Part shown: positions 1 to 8,630 of the stretch, one piece after another
Layout: each line of letters begins with the position of its first letter
Numbering within the stretch: the first letter of the stretch is position 1
NCBI GenBank assembly: GCA_017419405.1
Contig: JAFOLH010000014.1
Coordinates: 124,001-188,000 of the forward strand
Length of the DNA stretch: 64,000 nucleotides
Origin: Renibacterium sp.
GTDB lineage: Bacteria > Actinomycetota > Actinomycetes > Actinomycetales > Micrococcaceae
Direction: 5' to 3'
Notes under the pieces: generated by a model
Databases searched by the model: none
Told to the model about the DNA's origin: nothing
The model's input: the letters and a program-made list of their open reading frames with translations, nothing else
Translations under genes and position numbers: made by a program

Positions 1-64
1 ATCCGGCAACCACAATCCGCCGTCGGACCTGCCCGAAAGGGCAATTGTTTACTGCCCGGTTCGG

Positions 65-1276
65 TTACAGACGCGGCCTGGCGGCCCACCGCTCGGCTTT
101 GATCGCCGCGTGCAGCTCCAGCCTGACCATTCCGTTGAGCGGTTCCGCGGCCAAAACCGACCGAATCCTGGCCAGCCGGTTGTAGATCGAGCTGCGGTGC
201 AGATGCAATTTGTCCGCCACGTCCTGGACCGAGCCGTCGTTGTCGTAGATCAATTCCAACATCGGCAGCAATTCCGCGTTCCGGTCCGCCTCGGCCAGCC
301 GACGGTAGTTCACGGAGCTGATCCGGCCCCAGCGCCCGCCCGCCAGCAGTTGGTAGATCCCGGTGGCCCGGCAGTCGACCAGTTCGCCCAATTCCGGATC
401 CACCGCTCCGGCTTGCGCCGCGACCTTGGATTGCGCGTAAGCCTCGGGAAGGAGCCCGAGATTGCCGAACGGCTCGCTGATCCCCAAGACCATCCGGTCC
501 GAAGCCCGGCCCAACCGCTTGCTCAATTCCAGCTGGTAACGCACCAGCACCGCGGCGTGGTTGGCCCGGCCGACCGAATCCCGGAACAACATCACCGCAT
601 GGGTTCCGGTTCCGGCGCTGAACAACGCGGCATCGAGTCCGATGGTCGCCTGCAGAGCAGCACTGCGGTGGGTCAGCGTCGCCGCGATCGGGTCATCGGC
701 CGAAGCCGCATGGGCCTCGGCGATCTCGAAAGCGGTCACCAATTGCCACGGCCCCCGGTTGTGCACTTCGCTCCAGCCCGCCACCGCGGCCAGCGCTCCG
801 GCCTCGCCCGAACATGCTGCCAGGAACTCCTGTTCGCGGCCGCGCCGGAACTCGGATTCGGCGGTGTTGGAATCCAACAGCAAGGAGGCCAAGAGGTCCA
901 ACTGGTTGCGCACCCGGGGCAGTTGGGCCAAGATCGCGGTCGCCGATTCCTCCGACTCCTCCTGCTGCACCCACAAGTAGCCGACCCGGTACCCGCGGAC
1001 CAGCAGCGGTACGCACACCCGCCCGAGCATGCCCAGCTGTTCGTTCGCCGGCAGGGCCACGGGCCGGACCGCGACCGCAATGCCGTGCGCCAGCTGCCAG
1101 GCGCTGACGTCGGCCGGAACCCGTTTGCTCAGCAGGAAGTTGACCCGCACCTTGTCGGCGTGCGGCTGGTTGGAGCTGTAAGCCAGCAGCAAGCCATCGA
1201 CGTCTTCGAGCGACAGCCCGCGGCCGAGCACCGCCGCCACCTCTTCCACCAGTCCCTCTACGTCGTGACTCTGCAT
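65..1276 (-). CDS. PucR-family transcriptional regulator, probable regulator of ald
   Basis: About 403 residues with the PucR layout: an N-terminal sensory region, a central GGDEF-like region and a C-terminal helix-turn-helix near residues 335-395 (SVQDVADKLHLHRSSIYNRL). It is divergent from alanine dehydrogenase across a 178-bp gap, the arrangement of Bacillus adeR/ald, so control of ald is the likely job. I place the start at ATG 1276 because TATCCT (1283-1288, read on the minus strand) lies exactly 6 nt upstream, the leaderless pattern seen repeatedly here; a GTG at 1294 would add six residues. The effector is unknown. Family call is firm, target is inferred. Confidence 0.85.
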   Translation of the reverse strand: MQSHDVEGLVEEVAAVLGRGLSLEDVDGLLLAYSSNQPHADKVRVNFLLSKRVPADVSAWQLAHGIAVAVRPVALPANEQLGMLGRVCVPLLVRGYRVGYLWVQQEESEESATAILAQLPRVRNQLDLLASLLLDSNTAESEFRRGREQEFLAACSGEAGALAAVAGWSEVHNRGPWQLVTAFEIAEAHAASADDPIAATLTHRSAALQATIGLDAALFSAGTGTHAVMLFRDSVGRANHAAVLVRYQLELSKRLGRASDRMVLGISEPFGNLGLLPEAYAQSKVAAQAGAVDPELGELVDCRATGIYQLLAGGRWGRISSVNYRRLAEADRNAELLPMLELIYDNDGSVQDVADKLHLHRSSIYNRLARIRSVLAAEPLNGMVRLELHAAIKAERWAARPRL

Positions 1277-1308
1277 ATCGACAGGATACGACACTTGACG
1301 TGCCTAGG

Positions 1309-1324
1309 TTCGACAAATGTCGAA
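1309..1324. promoter_or_regulatory. Palindrome between the PucR regulator and ald
   Basis: TTCGACA-AA-TGTCGAA, a perfect 7-bp inverted repeat with a 2-nt centre in the divergent intergenic region. Related half-sites (TCGACAG, ACGACAC) lie at 1278-1293 next to the regulator's start. It is a plausible binding site for the adjacent PucR protein; no motif for this subfamily was available to compare. Confidence 0.45.
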
Positions 1325-1454
1325 TCTGGTTCCTGAAAATCCTTGAAATTACGCGGATTTCGGCAGCGCGCCAGAACTCGGCGGCTGTCCGCCACCTCAC
1401 ATCCGGTCTTAAGCTGATGGAGTTAGACGTTGCCCCTAAGACGGAGTTTTTTCG

Positions 1455-2567
1455 ATGATCATCGGCGTTCCCAAGGAAATCAAGAACAACGAATTCCGCG
1501 TGGCCATTACGGCTTCCGGCGTGCACGAGTTCATCAGCCACGGCCACACCGTCCTGATCGAGCGCGGCGCGGGCGTCGGCTCCTCGATTTCCGACGACGA
1601 ATACGCCGTGGCCGGCGCCGAGTTGGTCGACTCCGCGGATGAGCTCTGGGCCCGGGCCGACATGGTGATGAAAGTCAAAGAGCCGATCGCGGCCGAGTAC
1701 CACCGGTTCCGCGAGGGCCTGGTGCTGTTCACCTACCTGCACTTGGCCGCCGAGCCCGAACTGACCGCAGAGCTGGTCAAATCCGGCGTCACGGCGATCG
1801 CCTACGAAACCGTCCAAGAAGGCCGCGCCCTGCCGCTGCTGGCTCCCATGTCCGAGGTCGCCGGGCGGCTCTCGGTACAGGTCGGCGCACAGTCCTTGAT
1901 GGCCCCGGCGGGCGGAAAAGGCGTGCTGCTCGGCGGCGTCCCCGGCGTGCGCCCCGCCAAAGTCGTCGTGCTGGGTGCCGGTGTAGCGGGCACCAACGCC
2001 GCCGCAATGGCGCTGGGCCTCGGCGCCGACGTGAGCATTCTGGACATCAACATCAACCGGTTGCGCGAGCTCGACGCGATCTACCAAGGCCGCTTGAAGA
2101 CCATCGCTTCGAATGCCCTGGAAATCGAAAAGTCGCTGCTCGACGCAGATCTGGTCATCGGATCGGTATTGATTCCCGGCGCCAAGGCACCGAAGTTGGT
2201 CACCAATGCACTGGTCGCCCGGATGAAGCCGGGCTCGGTGCTCGTGGACATCGCGGTGGACCAGGGCGGCTGCTTCGAAGACAGCCACCCGACCACGCAC
2301 GAGAACCCGACCTTCATGGTGCACAATTCGCTGTTCTACTGCGTCGCCAATATGCCGGGCGCGGTGCCCAACACGTCGACCTACGCCCTGACCAACGTCA
2401 CGCTGCGCTACGCGACCGCGCTGGCCAACCTCGGCGCCAAAGCGGCATTGGAAAGCATCCCGGCCCTCGCGGCCGGCCTGAACGTGGCCGGCGGCAAGGT
2501 CACCAATCAGTCGGTAGCCCTGGCCCACGGTCTGGAGCTCTCCGAAGACTGGCACGCGCTGGTCTGA
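1455..2567 (+). CDS. ald: Alanine dehydrogenase
   Basis: 370 residues, the usual length for NAD-dependent L-alanine dehydrogenase, which interconverts alanine with pyruvate and ammonia in the cytoplasm. The family residues are in register: Arg15 (NNEFRVA), Lys75 (MKVKEP) and His96 (TYLHLA) for pyruvate binding and catalysis, GAGVAG at 174-179 for NAD, and an acidic residue (D197) ending the second Rossmann strand. ACGGAG precedes the ATG by about 8 nt. Its neighbour is a PucR-type regulator, so induction by alanine or nitrogen source is likely. Little doubt about identity. Confidence 0.97.
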   Translation: MIIGVPKEIKNNEFRVAITASGVHEFISHGHTVLIERGAGVGSSISDDEYAVAGAELVDSADELWARADMVMKVKEPIAAEYHRFREGLVLFTYLHLAAEPELTAELVKSGVTAIAYETVQEGRALPLLAPMSEVAGRLSVQVGAQSLMAPAGGKGVLLGGVPGVRPAKVVVLGAGVAGTNAAAMALGLGADVSILDININRLRELDAIYQGRLKTIASNALEIEKSLLDADLVIGSVLIPGAKAPKLVTNALVARMKPGSVLVDIAVDQGGCFEDSHPTTHENPTFMVHNSLFYCVANMPGAVPNTSTYALTNVTLRYATALANLGAKAALESIPALAAGLNVAGGKVTNQSVALAHGLELSEDWHALV

Positions 2568-2622
2568 TTCGACTCCCGGCTGCGTGGCGGATCAGTGCGA
2601 TCCCCCAATGCGCACTGCGCCG

Positions 2623-3240
2623 TCACGCAGTCGGGTCACCCACTACCCGTTCCACGAGGAACTCCCACAACGCTTTTTGGCGGCCGGCATCCATGCCGGC
2701 CGTTTTTCTTTGGTACTCGAGCAGGCTCGGGTGCAATGCGCTCAGCAGCACCAAGGCCAAGGCATTGGCGTCAACGGCGACCTTTCCCGCGCGCAACAGC
2801 ATCGACACGTGCATCCGGTGGAACTCGGCAACCCGCGAGTTGAACCTCCGGTCGCCGACTTCATCGGCGGCCCGCTGCAGTTCCCCGGTGACTTCGAAAC
2901 GGTCGATTGCGGCGACCCCGTAGGCGAGCAGCCGCTCTTTCGCAGTAGCACCCGGTCCGAGCGGAGGCGGACCGAAAATCAACGATCGCTGGAAATCCTC
3001 TTCCGTGTGGCTCAACAGCGAATCGAGCAACCCGGCCCGGTTGCCGAAGCGCCGGAAAATGGTGCCCTTGCCGGTAGCCGCGCGGCGCGCGAGCTCATCC
3101 ATGGTGAGCCCGTCGATGCCCTGCTCGGCAATGATCTGACCGGCGATGTTGAGCAGTTTCTCCCGATTGCGCGCTGCATCTCCCCGCTCCGTCTGCGGCG
3201 ACGGCGGGTTCGATGTCACGGGGAGAAAAGAATTCTGCAA
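2623..3240 (-). CDS. TetR-family transcriptional repressor
   Basis: 205 residues with an N-terminal TetR helix-turn-helix (about 25-70; DELARRAATGKGTIFRRFG) and an unassigned ligand domain. Translation probably starts at TTG 3240, preceded by GAGGA; a GTG at 3219 is the alternative. It is divergent from the FMN reductase gene, and a perfect 20-bp palindrome lies between them next to a TAGTAT -10 element, so it probably represses both itself and the reductase. The inducer is not evident; quinones or redox-active compounds would fit the neighbour. Confidence 0.9.
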   Translation of the reverse strand: MQNSFLPVTSNPPSPQTERGDAARNREKLLNIAGQIIAEQGIDGLTMDELARRAATGKGTIFRRFGNRAGLLDSLLSHTEEDFQRSLIFGPPPLGPGATAKERLLAYGVAAIDRFEVTGELQRAADEVGDRRFNSRVAEFHRMHVSMLLRAGKVAVDANALALVLLSALHPSLLEYQRKTAGMDAGRQKALWEFLVERVVGDPTA

Positions 3241-3263
3241 AATATCCTCGACTCGGGAATACT

Positions 3264-3283
3264 AAACGGACCATGGTCCGTTT
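3264..3283. promoter_or_regulatory. Perfect 20-bp palindrome, probable TetR operator
   Basis: AAACGGACCATGGTCCGTTT is perfectly self-complementary and sits in the 117-bp gap between the divergent TetR regulator and FMN reductase genes. A TAGTAT hexamer read toward the regulator abuts it. Position and symmetry match TetR-type autoregulatory operators. Confidence 0.8.
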
Positions 3284-3357
3284 TACCGGTGAACTGTTCG
3301 CCTCCCACGGACCGCACAGTCAATGATTACCCAGTCCAATAACAGGAAAGTTCCTCC

Positions 3358-3918
3358 ATGTCTGAGAACACAGTACTAGCTCTGGTCGGCAGCCTGCGTG
3401 CCGGTTCCACCAACCGCCAGCTCGCCGAGGCGACCGCCCAGGTCTCCCCCGAAGGCACCGCCGTGGTGATCTTCGACGGCCTCGCCGAGATCCCGTTCTA
3501 CAACGAAGACCTGGATGTCGAGGGTCAGGTCCCAGCGGCCGCGCTCCGGCTGCGCGAGGCCGCTGCCGGCGCTGCCGGAATCCTCTTCTTCACCCCGGAA
3601 TACAACGGCACCATGACCGCAGTGCTGAAGAACGCGATCGACTGGCTGTCCCGGCCTTTCGGCGCCGGCGCGCTCAAGGACAAGGCAGTCGCGGTTCTGG
3701 GTACGGCTTACGGCCAGTACGGCGGAGTCTGGGCGCACGACGACGCCCGCAAGTCGCTCAAGATCGCCGGCGCCACCGTGCTCGAGGACGTCAAGGTCGC
3801 GATCCCGGGCTCCGTGGTGCGCTTTGCCGAATTGCACCCCAAGGACGACGCCGAGGTGGTCGGCCAGGTGACTGAGGCACTGGAAACCCTGCTCGGCAGC
3901 GGCAAGGTCGCCGCCTAG
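3358..3918 (+). CDS. NAD(P)H-dependent FMN reductase (flavodoxin-like fold)
   Basis: 186 residues. The N-terminal GSLRAGSTNRQLAEA segment is the flavin-phosphate loop of the SsuE/azoreductase/quinone reductase family, and PEYNGTMTAVLKNAIDW (about 81-97) is the second family motif. Such enzymes use NAD(P)H to reduce FMN, quinones or azo compounds in the cytoplasm. AGGAAAG precedes the ATG. A TetR repressor is divergent and a strong hairpin follows the stop. The last 45 bp of this gene recur at 4465-4509 with three differences. The physiological substrate cannot be read from sequence. Confidence 0.88.
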   Translation: MSENTVLALVGSLRAGSTNRQLAEATAQVSPEGTAVVIFDGLAEIPFYNEDLDVEGQVPAAALRLREAAAGAAGILFFTPEYNGTMTAVLKNAIDWLSRPFGAGALKDKAVAVLGTAYGQYGGVWAHDDARKSLKIAGATVLEDVKVAIPGSVVRFAELHPKDDAEVVGQVTEALETLLGSGKVAA

Positions 3919-3926
3919 CTTCCAGT

Positions 3927-3975
3927 AATGAAGGGCTGGTGCCCCAGGAACACCCTGGGGCACCAGCCCTTCATT
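3927..3975. terminator. Bidirectional terminator hairpin
   Basis: A 22-bp perfect inverted repeat (3927-3948 and 3954-3975) with a 5-nt AACAC loop, between the convergent ends of the FMN reductase and the small secreted peptide gene. The A/T-rich stem ends would give a U-tract in both directions. Confidence 0.85.
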
Positions 3976-4021
3976 CACGTCCGAGTGCAAACTGCTTCCA
4001 CCCAGACCGGTTCAACCCCGG

Positions 4022-4327
4022 TCAGGGGCAGGCATAAAAGACCGTGCAGTTGTAACCGCCGATAGGCCAGGTCGAGGGGCCATTTCCACCCGGGTCCCAG
4101 CTGCCGCCGCATGCTGGCGACACCGTGCCGCCCGGACGCTCGGCGTCGTCAGCCAAGGTTCCAGCCTGCGGCTGGACCTCGCTGGGCACGCACGGCTGCC
4201 CGATGCCGGCCGGCGTGGAACCCGCCGGGTCCGAGCCGACCGCCTGGCTGGCCGGAGCCAGGCCGAGCGAGAACGCCGCCAAGGCGAGGGTCCCGAAAAG
4301 GATTCCTGGAACGTTCACTTTCTTCAT
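4022..4327 (-). CDS. Small secreted cysteine-containing protein of unknown function
   Basis: 101 residues with a clear signal peptide (MKKVN, then a hydrophobic core ending near PASQA-VG at about residue 30) and a Gly/Pro-rich mature part of about 70 residues holding four cysteines, the last in a YNCTVFYACP tail. GGAGG stands 5 nt before the ATG, so it looks translated. No family recognised. Four cysteines in a short exported protein suggest two disulfides. It lies between the FMN reductase gene and a 45-bp copy of that gene's tail, hinting that it arrived by rearrangement. Confidence 0.7.
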   Translation of the reverse strand: MKKVNVPGILFGTLALAAFSLGLAPASQAVGSDPAGSTPAGIGQPCVPSEVQPQAGTLADDAERPGGTVSPACGGSWDPGGNGPSTWPIGGYNCTVFYACP

Positions 4328-4464
4328 GTTGCCTCCTTCGGTCGAAAAACGTACCGGGTACGCAGGAACGGAGAATCTCCATTCAGTGGCTTAAACCTAG
4401 ATGTGTCCGGTCATTAAACCAAGCGAAAAGACAAATTGTCAGCGAACTGCCAGGAAATCGCCCC

Positions 4465-4509
4465 GAGGCACTGGAAACCCAGCTCGGCAGCGGCAAGGCC
4501 ACCGCCTAG
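4465..4509 (+). pseudogene. Remnant copy of the FMN reductase 3' end
   Basis: 42 of 45 bases match 3874-3918, including the stop codon; the frame reads EALETQLGSGKATA against EALETLLGSGKVAA in the intact gene. Nothing upstream of 4465 continues the similarity, so this is a leftover of a duplication or recombination, not a working gene. Confidence 0.75.
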
Positions 4510-4620
4510 TTAGAATTTCGCTTCTGCACAATTCGCGGTGCTGGTGTGGCCTGCGCGACCAATGTGGCAGATTCTTGGCCCGACTGACTGGTTATTTGTG
4601 CAGGGGTGTTGCAGCAAAAC

Positions 4621-4656
4621 GGCAGTGGCCCCGGAAGATCCTCCGGGGCCACTGCC
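4621..4656 (-). terminator. Terminator of the oligopeptide transporter operon
   Basis: A perfect 15-bp inverted repeat (4621-4635 and 4642-4656) with a 6-nt loop, located 36 bp past the stop codon of the substrate-binding protein gene. Confidence 0.8.
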
Positions 4657-4691
4657 AGGTGCGGCTCAGCTAAGGGCTAGCCGGGCTGGAA

Positions 4692-6389
4692 CTACTTCTG
4701 CCAGCCAACATCCACCCAGTTGGTGTAATCAAGTGAACGGAACAAATCTGCACCGTAGTTGGCCAGACCAGTCCGGGCGAAGTAGATGTCCGGGCCGTTG
4801 AACGCGACGCCCATGGAGAAGTACTTAGCCATATGGTCTTTTTCGATGTCCATGGCTTCCTTGTTCCGTGCCGCGTCGTCCTCGATGGTCGAGACCTTGG
4901 CGATCCGCTCGTCGAGTGCGGCATCGCCGACCTTGTTGTTGCTGGTCTTCGAATCGTAGTACTGCTTGACTGCAGTGGTCGCGTCCGAGCCGACACTGTA
5001 GCCGGAGATAGTCATCTGGAAGCTGCGCTCGCCGACGACCTTGCCGAACTCGGAAGAACCCTTCTGGTCGATGGTCACGTCCATCCCACCATCGCGCAGC
5101 TGCTTCTGCAGAGTCTGCACCAGGGCCAAAGTGGTCGGATCGTCGCCGAAGTTGGTGATCTTGAAAGCCAGCTTCTGGCCGTCTTTTGTCATGATGCCAT
5201 CGGAGCCCGCGGTGTAACCGGCATCGGTCAGCACCTTCTTGGCCGCATCCGGGCCGGTGGTCTTCACCGGGTAGTTGTCCTGGTAGTACTTGGAGAACGG
5301 CATCAGCATCATCGAACCGGGCGTGGCTTCGTCCCACTGCAAGCCGTTGTAGCGCACCGTAGCGAGTGCCTTGCGATCGACCGCGGCGAAGACCGCATTG
5401 CGCACCGCGACATCGGTCATCGGAGCCGCCTGGGCATTGATGTTCATGCCACCGGCGAACAACCGCTGGCCCCGTCGGATATCCATATTGGCCGAGTCTT
5501 TGAGCTGGTTGTACCGGTTGAGCGTATTGCCCGTGGTGACGTCGATTTCCTGGTTCTTGAATGCCGCGATGGTCGCCGCGCTTTCCATCTGGCGGAAGAC
5601 CAACTGGTCCAGAATCGGCTTCTGGCCCCACCACTTTTCATTCGGCACCATGGAGACGGTCTTCGCCGCGGAATCGTAGTTCTCCAGTTTGAACGGGCCG
5701 GCTGCCCAGTCCGGGCGCATGTTCTGCACGAAGCCATTGTTGAACACGTCCGGCGTGTTCACCTTCGGGTTCAGGATCGGGTCGAAGAGGTTGGACAGCG
5801 GGTAGGTCGGCTGTTTCATGGTGACCGTGACGTCTTTGGGTGTATCGCCCTGGACCACGGACTCGATGTTCTCGTAAGCACCCGGCGTTACGATGTTGAC
5901 CTCGGGGTTCTCGCCATTGAGCATTTTCCAGGTGTTGATGAAGGCATCGGCTGCGATCGGGGTCCCGTCGTTCCAGGTTGCCTTGTCATTGATCTTGATC
6001 TTGATCGTCTGCTTGCCGTTATCGAGACTGCTGGTGAAATCGGTGCAGAAATCAGTCTTCGGTTTCTGTGTGCCATCGGCATCCGAGGTCCAGCAACTTG
6101 CGGCATTCATCGCGCCCATCAAGGTGGCGTTATCCGTATTGTTGCCATTCTGGCTGGAGCGGTTGAAGTCCGGCCCGATGTTGCCGAGCGGCAAAGTGAG
6201 CTTGCCACCCTGTTTGAGGTTTTCCCGCGGCTGCGCGTTGACACTGACCAGCTTGCTGATATCGGCACCGGCGGTCTGTGCCGCACCGGAAGCCGGCCCT
6301 TGGCCCTGCCCTCCGCCGCCACCGCAACCGGTGATGACCAGTGCGGCAGCCACCAGAGCGGCTCCGCCTACCGTCAATTTCGTTTTCAT
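4692..6389 (-). CDS. Oligopeptide ABC transporter substrate-binding lipoprotein (SBP family 5)
   Basis: 565 residues. The signal ends in a lipobox (LVITGC, Cys22) followed by a poly-Gly tract, so the mature protein is anchored outside the membrane. The remainder has the size and motifs of family-5 binding proteins for peptides or nickel, for example the NDKATWNDGTPIAADAFINT segment and a closing NWVDVGWQK. It is the last gene of the cluster, 78 bp after the ATPase gene, with GGAAGAG before its ATG, so it can be translated independently. A terminator follows. Ligand unknown; the operon composition favours oligopeptides. Confidence 0.93.
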   Translation of the reverse strand: MKTKLTVGGAALVAAALVITGCGGGGGQGQGPASGAAQTAGADISKLVSVNAQPRENLKQGGKLTLPLGNIGPDFNRSSQNGNNTDNATLMGAMNAASCWTSDADGTQKPKTDFCTDFTSSLDNGKQTIKIKINDKATWNDGTPIAADAFINTWKMLNGENPEVNIVTPGAYENIESVVQGDTPKDVTVTMKQPTYPLSNLFDPILNPKVNTPDVFNNGFVQNMRPDWAAGPFKLENYDSAAKTVSMVPNEKWWGQKPILDQLVFRQMESAATIAAFKNQEIDVTTGNTLNRYNQLKDSANMDIRRGQRLFAGGMNINAQAAPMTDVAVRNAVFAAVDRKALATVRYNGLQWDEATPGSMMLMPFSKYYQDNYPVKTTGPDAAKKVLTDAGYTAGSDGIMTKDGQKLAFKITNFGDDPTTLALVQTLQKQLRDGGMDVTIDQKGSSEFGKVVGERSFQMTISGYSVGSDATTAVKQYYDSKTSNNKVGDAALDERIAKVSTIEDDAARNKEAMDIEKDHMAKYFSMGVAFNGPDIYFARTGLANYGADLFRSLDYTNWVDVGWQK

Positions 6390-6467
6390 GCTCTTCCTTT
6401 CATCTGGGTTCTTGCCATGGATCGAGTGGCTTGCGGCTTCATTGCCGGCAGTCCGCTCGGGTTGGAA

Positions 6468-8630
6468 TCAATTCACCAACACCGCCTGGTCCAATTCGTG
6501 GTCCGGGAACAGGCAAGCGTGCTGGTGGTCGTTGCCGGCGCCGGCGGGCACCAAGTCCGGCATCGCACTGCGGCATTTTTCCCGCTTCGGCTCCGGCAGT
6601 ACCGCGAAAATCGGACACCGGCTGGAGAACACGCAACCCGGTGGCGCATCCAACGGCGTCGGCAGATCGCCTTTCAAGACGATCCGTTCCCGGCTGCGCT
6701 CGATGGCCGGGTCCGGAATCGGGATCGCGGACAGCAGCGCCTTGGTGTACGGGTGTTTCGGATCGTCGAAGACCTGCTCCACGTCACCGATCTCCACGAT
6801 CTTGCCCAGGTACATGACCGCGACCCGATTGGAAATGTGCCGGACCACGGACAGATCATGGGACACCATGAGATAGCTCAACCCGAGCTCGGCCTTGAGT
6901 TGCTCCAGCAAGTTGATCACCCCGGCCTGCACCGAGACGTCCAGCGCGGAAACCGGCTCATCGAGCGCCACCAATTTGGGGTTCGTCGCGAGCGCCCGGG
7001 CAATGCCAATGCGTTGCCGTTGGCCGCCGGAGAACTGGTTCGGGAACCGGTTGACGAAATCCGGCTGCAGCCCCACCAGCCTCATCAATTCCAGGATCCG
7101 CTGCTTGATCTCCGCCTTGGACATGCCGCGGTTCTCCAGCGGTTCGGAAAGCGCCTCGAAAACCGTGAAGCGCGGGTCCAAAGCCCCGGTGGGATCTTGG
7201 AACACCATCTGCAGATCGCGGCGGACCACCTTGCGCACATCGACGCTTTTCGCCTCGGAGTTCTTCGCCTCGCCGATTTGGATCAGCCCGGGCTGGCCGC
7301 GCTCGAACTCCATGATCTCCAGCAAAGTCGTGGTCTTGCCGCAGCCGGACTCCCCGACGATCGAGAAGCACTCGCCTTCGCGGATGTCGAAGCTGACCCC
7401 GTCGACCGCTTTGACCGTGCCGATCCGGCGCTTGAACAACGCACCCTTGAGCAACGGGAAGTGCTTGGTCAAATCCGCCACCCGGAGCACCGCGGTGCGC
7501 TCCAGCCGGGGCAGTCGTTCCAGCGGTGATCCGGTCAGCTCCGGCGCTTCGAAGACGTCGTGCGCATTGACTCCGACCAGCTGTCCGGTTTTGATGCACG
7601 CAGCCTGGTGCGCGAATCCATGCTCCGGGCCGGCCGCGCCGATGGTGACCATTGGGATCTCCCCGGTACGGCATTCCTCCGAAGCCAAGGGGCAACGCGG
7701 CGCGAAAGCGCAACCCGGCGGTGGCGAAATCAAGTTCGGCGGGGTGCCCTTGATCGGGACCAGCGAATTCTTCGACGATGTGTCCACCCGTGGGATCGCG
7801 CCGAGCAACCCCAGGGTGTACGGCATCCGCGGGCCGGCGTAGATGCTCTCCACCGGCCCGCGTTCCACTGCGCGGCCGGCGTACATCACCATGATTTCGT
7901 CCGCCATGCCGGCCACCACGCCCAAATCGTGCGTGATCATCACCACCGCGGCGCCGGTCTCCTGCTGCGCGGTCTTCAGGACTTCGAGCACCTGGGCCTG
8001 GATGGTCACGTCCAGCGCCGTGGTGCACTCATCCGCGAACAGCACTGCGGGGTCGTTTGCGATCGCGATCGCGATCATCACCCGCTGCCGCATGCCGCCG
8101 GAGAATTCGTGCGGGAAGGCCCGCAGACGATCCTTGGGGCTGGGAATGCCCACCAGCCCCAAGAGTTCAACGGTCCGGGCTTCTTTGGCCTGTTTGCTCA
8201 TGCCCGGATTGTGGATGGTCAACGTCTCGATGATCTGCTGCCCGATGGTCAGCACCGGAGTCAGCGAGGACAAGGGGTCCTGGAAGACCATGGAAATGTC
8301 CTTGCCGCGGTACTTGGACATTGCTTTGTCGCTCAGCCCCAACAGCTCCTGACCGCGGTACTGCACCGAGCCGGTGATGTCCGCGGTTTCCGGCAGCAGG
8401 CCCATTACGGCCATCGAGGACACCGATTTGCCGGAACCCGACTCGCCGACGATGCCCAGGGTCTGCCCTGGCCGCAGGTCGAAGTCGATCCCGCGGACCG
8501 CATGGTTGATGCCGTTCTCGGTGTTGAATCTGACGTTGAGGTCACGCACGCTCAGCACGGCATCGGAGGGAACCGCGAGGCCGGAACCTGCCGGCAGTCC
8601 GATTTCTTCCGGACCCAGATTGATCGTCAT
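6468..8630 (-). CDS. Fused double ATPase subunit of the oligopeptide ABC transporter
   Basis: 720 residues joining two ABC ATPases, DppD-like then DppF-like, in one chain. Half one has Walker A GESGSGKS (about residue 60), signature FSGGMRQR and an oligopeptide-transporter C-terminal extension with cysteines (CAFAPRCPLASEEC). Half two has GESGCGKT, FSGGQRQR and LVALDEPVSALD, then its own extension (CVFSSRCP); these cysteines may bind an Fe-S cluster. The Walker B region of half one reads DECTTALD where DEPTTALD is usual; the catalytic Glu is kept. Its ATG overlaps the stop of the upstream permease by 4 bp. Confidence 0.95.
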   Translation of the reverse strand: MTINLGPEEIGLPAGSGLAVPSDAVLSVRDLNVRFNTENGINHAVRGIDFDLRPGQTLGIVGESGSGKSVSSMAVMGLLPETADITGSVQYRGQELLGLSDKAMSKYRGKDISMVFQDPLSSLTPVLTIGQQIIETLTIHNPGMSKQAKEARTVELLGLVGIPSPKDRLRAFPHEFSGGMRQRVMIAIAIANDPAVLFADECTTALDVTIQAQVLEVLKTAQQETGAAVVMITHDLGVVAGMADEIMVMYAGRAVERGPVESIYAGPRMPYTLGLLGAIPRVDTSSKNSLVPIKGTPPNLISPPPGCAFAPRCPLASEECRTGEIPMVTIGAAGPEHGFAHQAACIKTGQLVGVNAHDVFEAPELTGSPLERLPRLERTAVLRVADLTKHFPLLKGALFKRRIGTVKAVDGVSFDIREGECFSIVGESGCGKTTTLLEIMEFERGQPGLIQIGEAKNSEAKSVDVRKVVRRDLQMVFQDPTGALDPRFTVFEALSEPLENRGMSKAEIKQRILELMRLVGLQPDFVNRFPNQFSGGQRQRIGIARALATNPKLVALDEPVSALDVSVQAGVINLLEQLKAELGLSYLMVSHDLSVVRHISNRVAVMYLGKIVEIGDVEQVFDDPKHPYTKALLSAIPIPDPAIERSRERIVLKGDLPTPLDAPPGCVFSSRCPIFAVLPEPKREKCRSAMPDLVPAGAGNDHQHACLFPDHELDQAVLVN

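Noticed and set aside
4833..7529. Long open frame (about 900 codons) on the plus strand, and similar ones at 54009-57047 and 59253-62975
   Set aside because: They are exact antisense shadows of well-supported genes in high-GC DNA, with Arg/His/Gly/Pro-rich translations and no ribosome sites.
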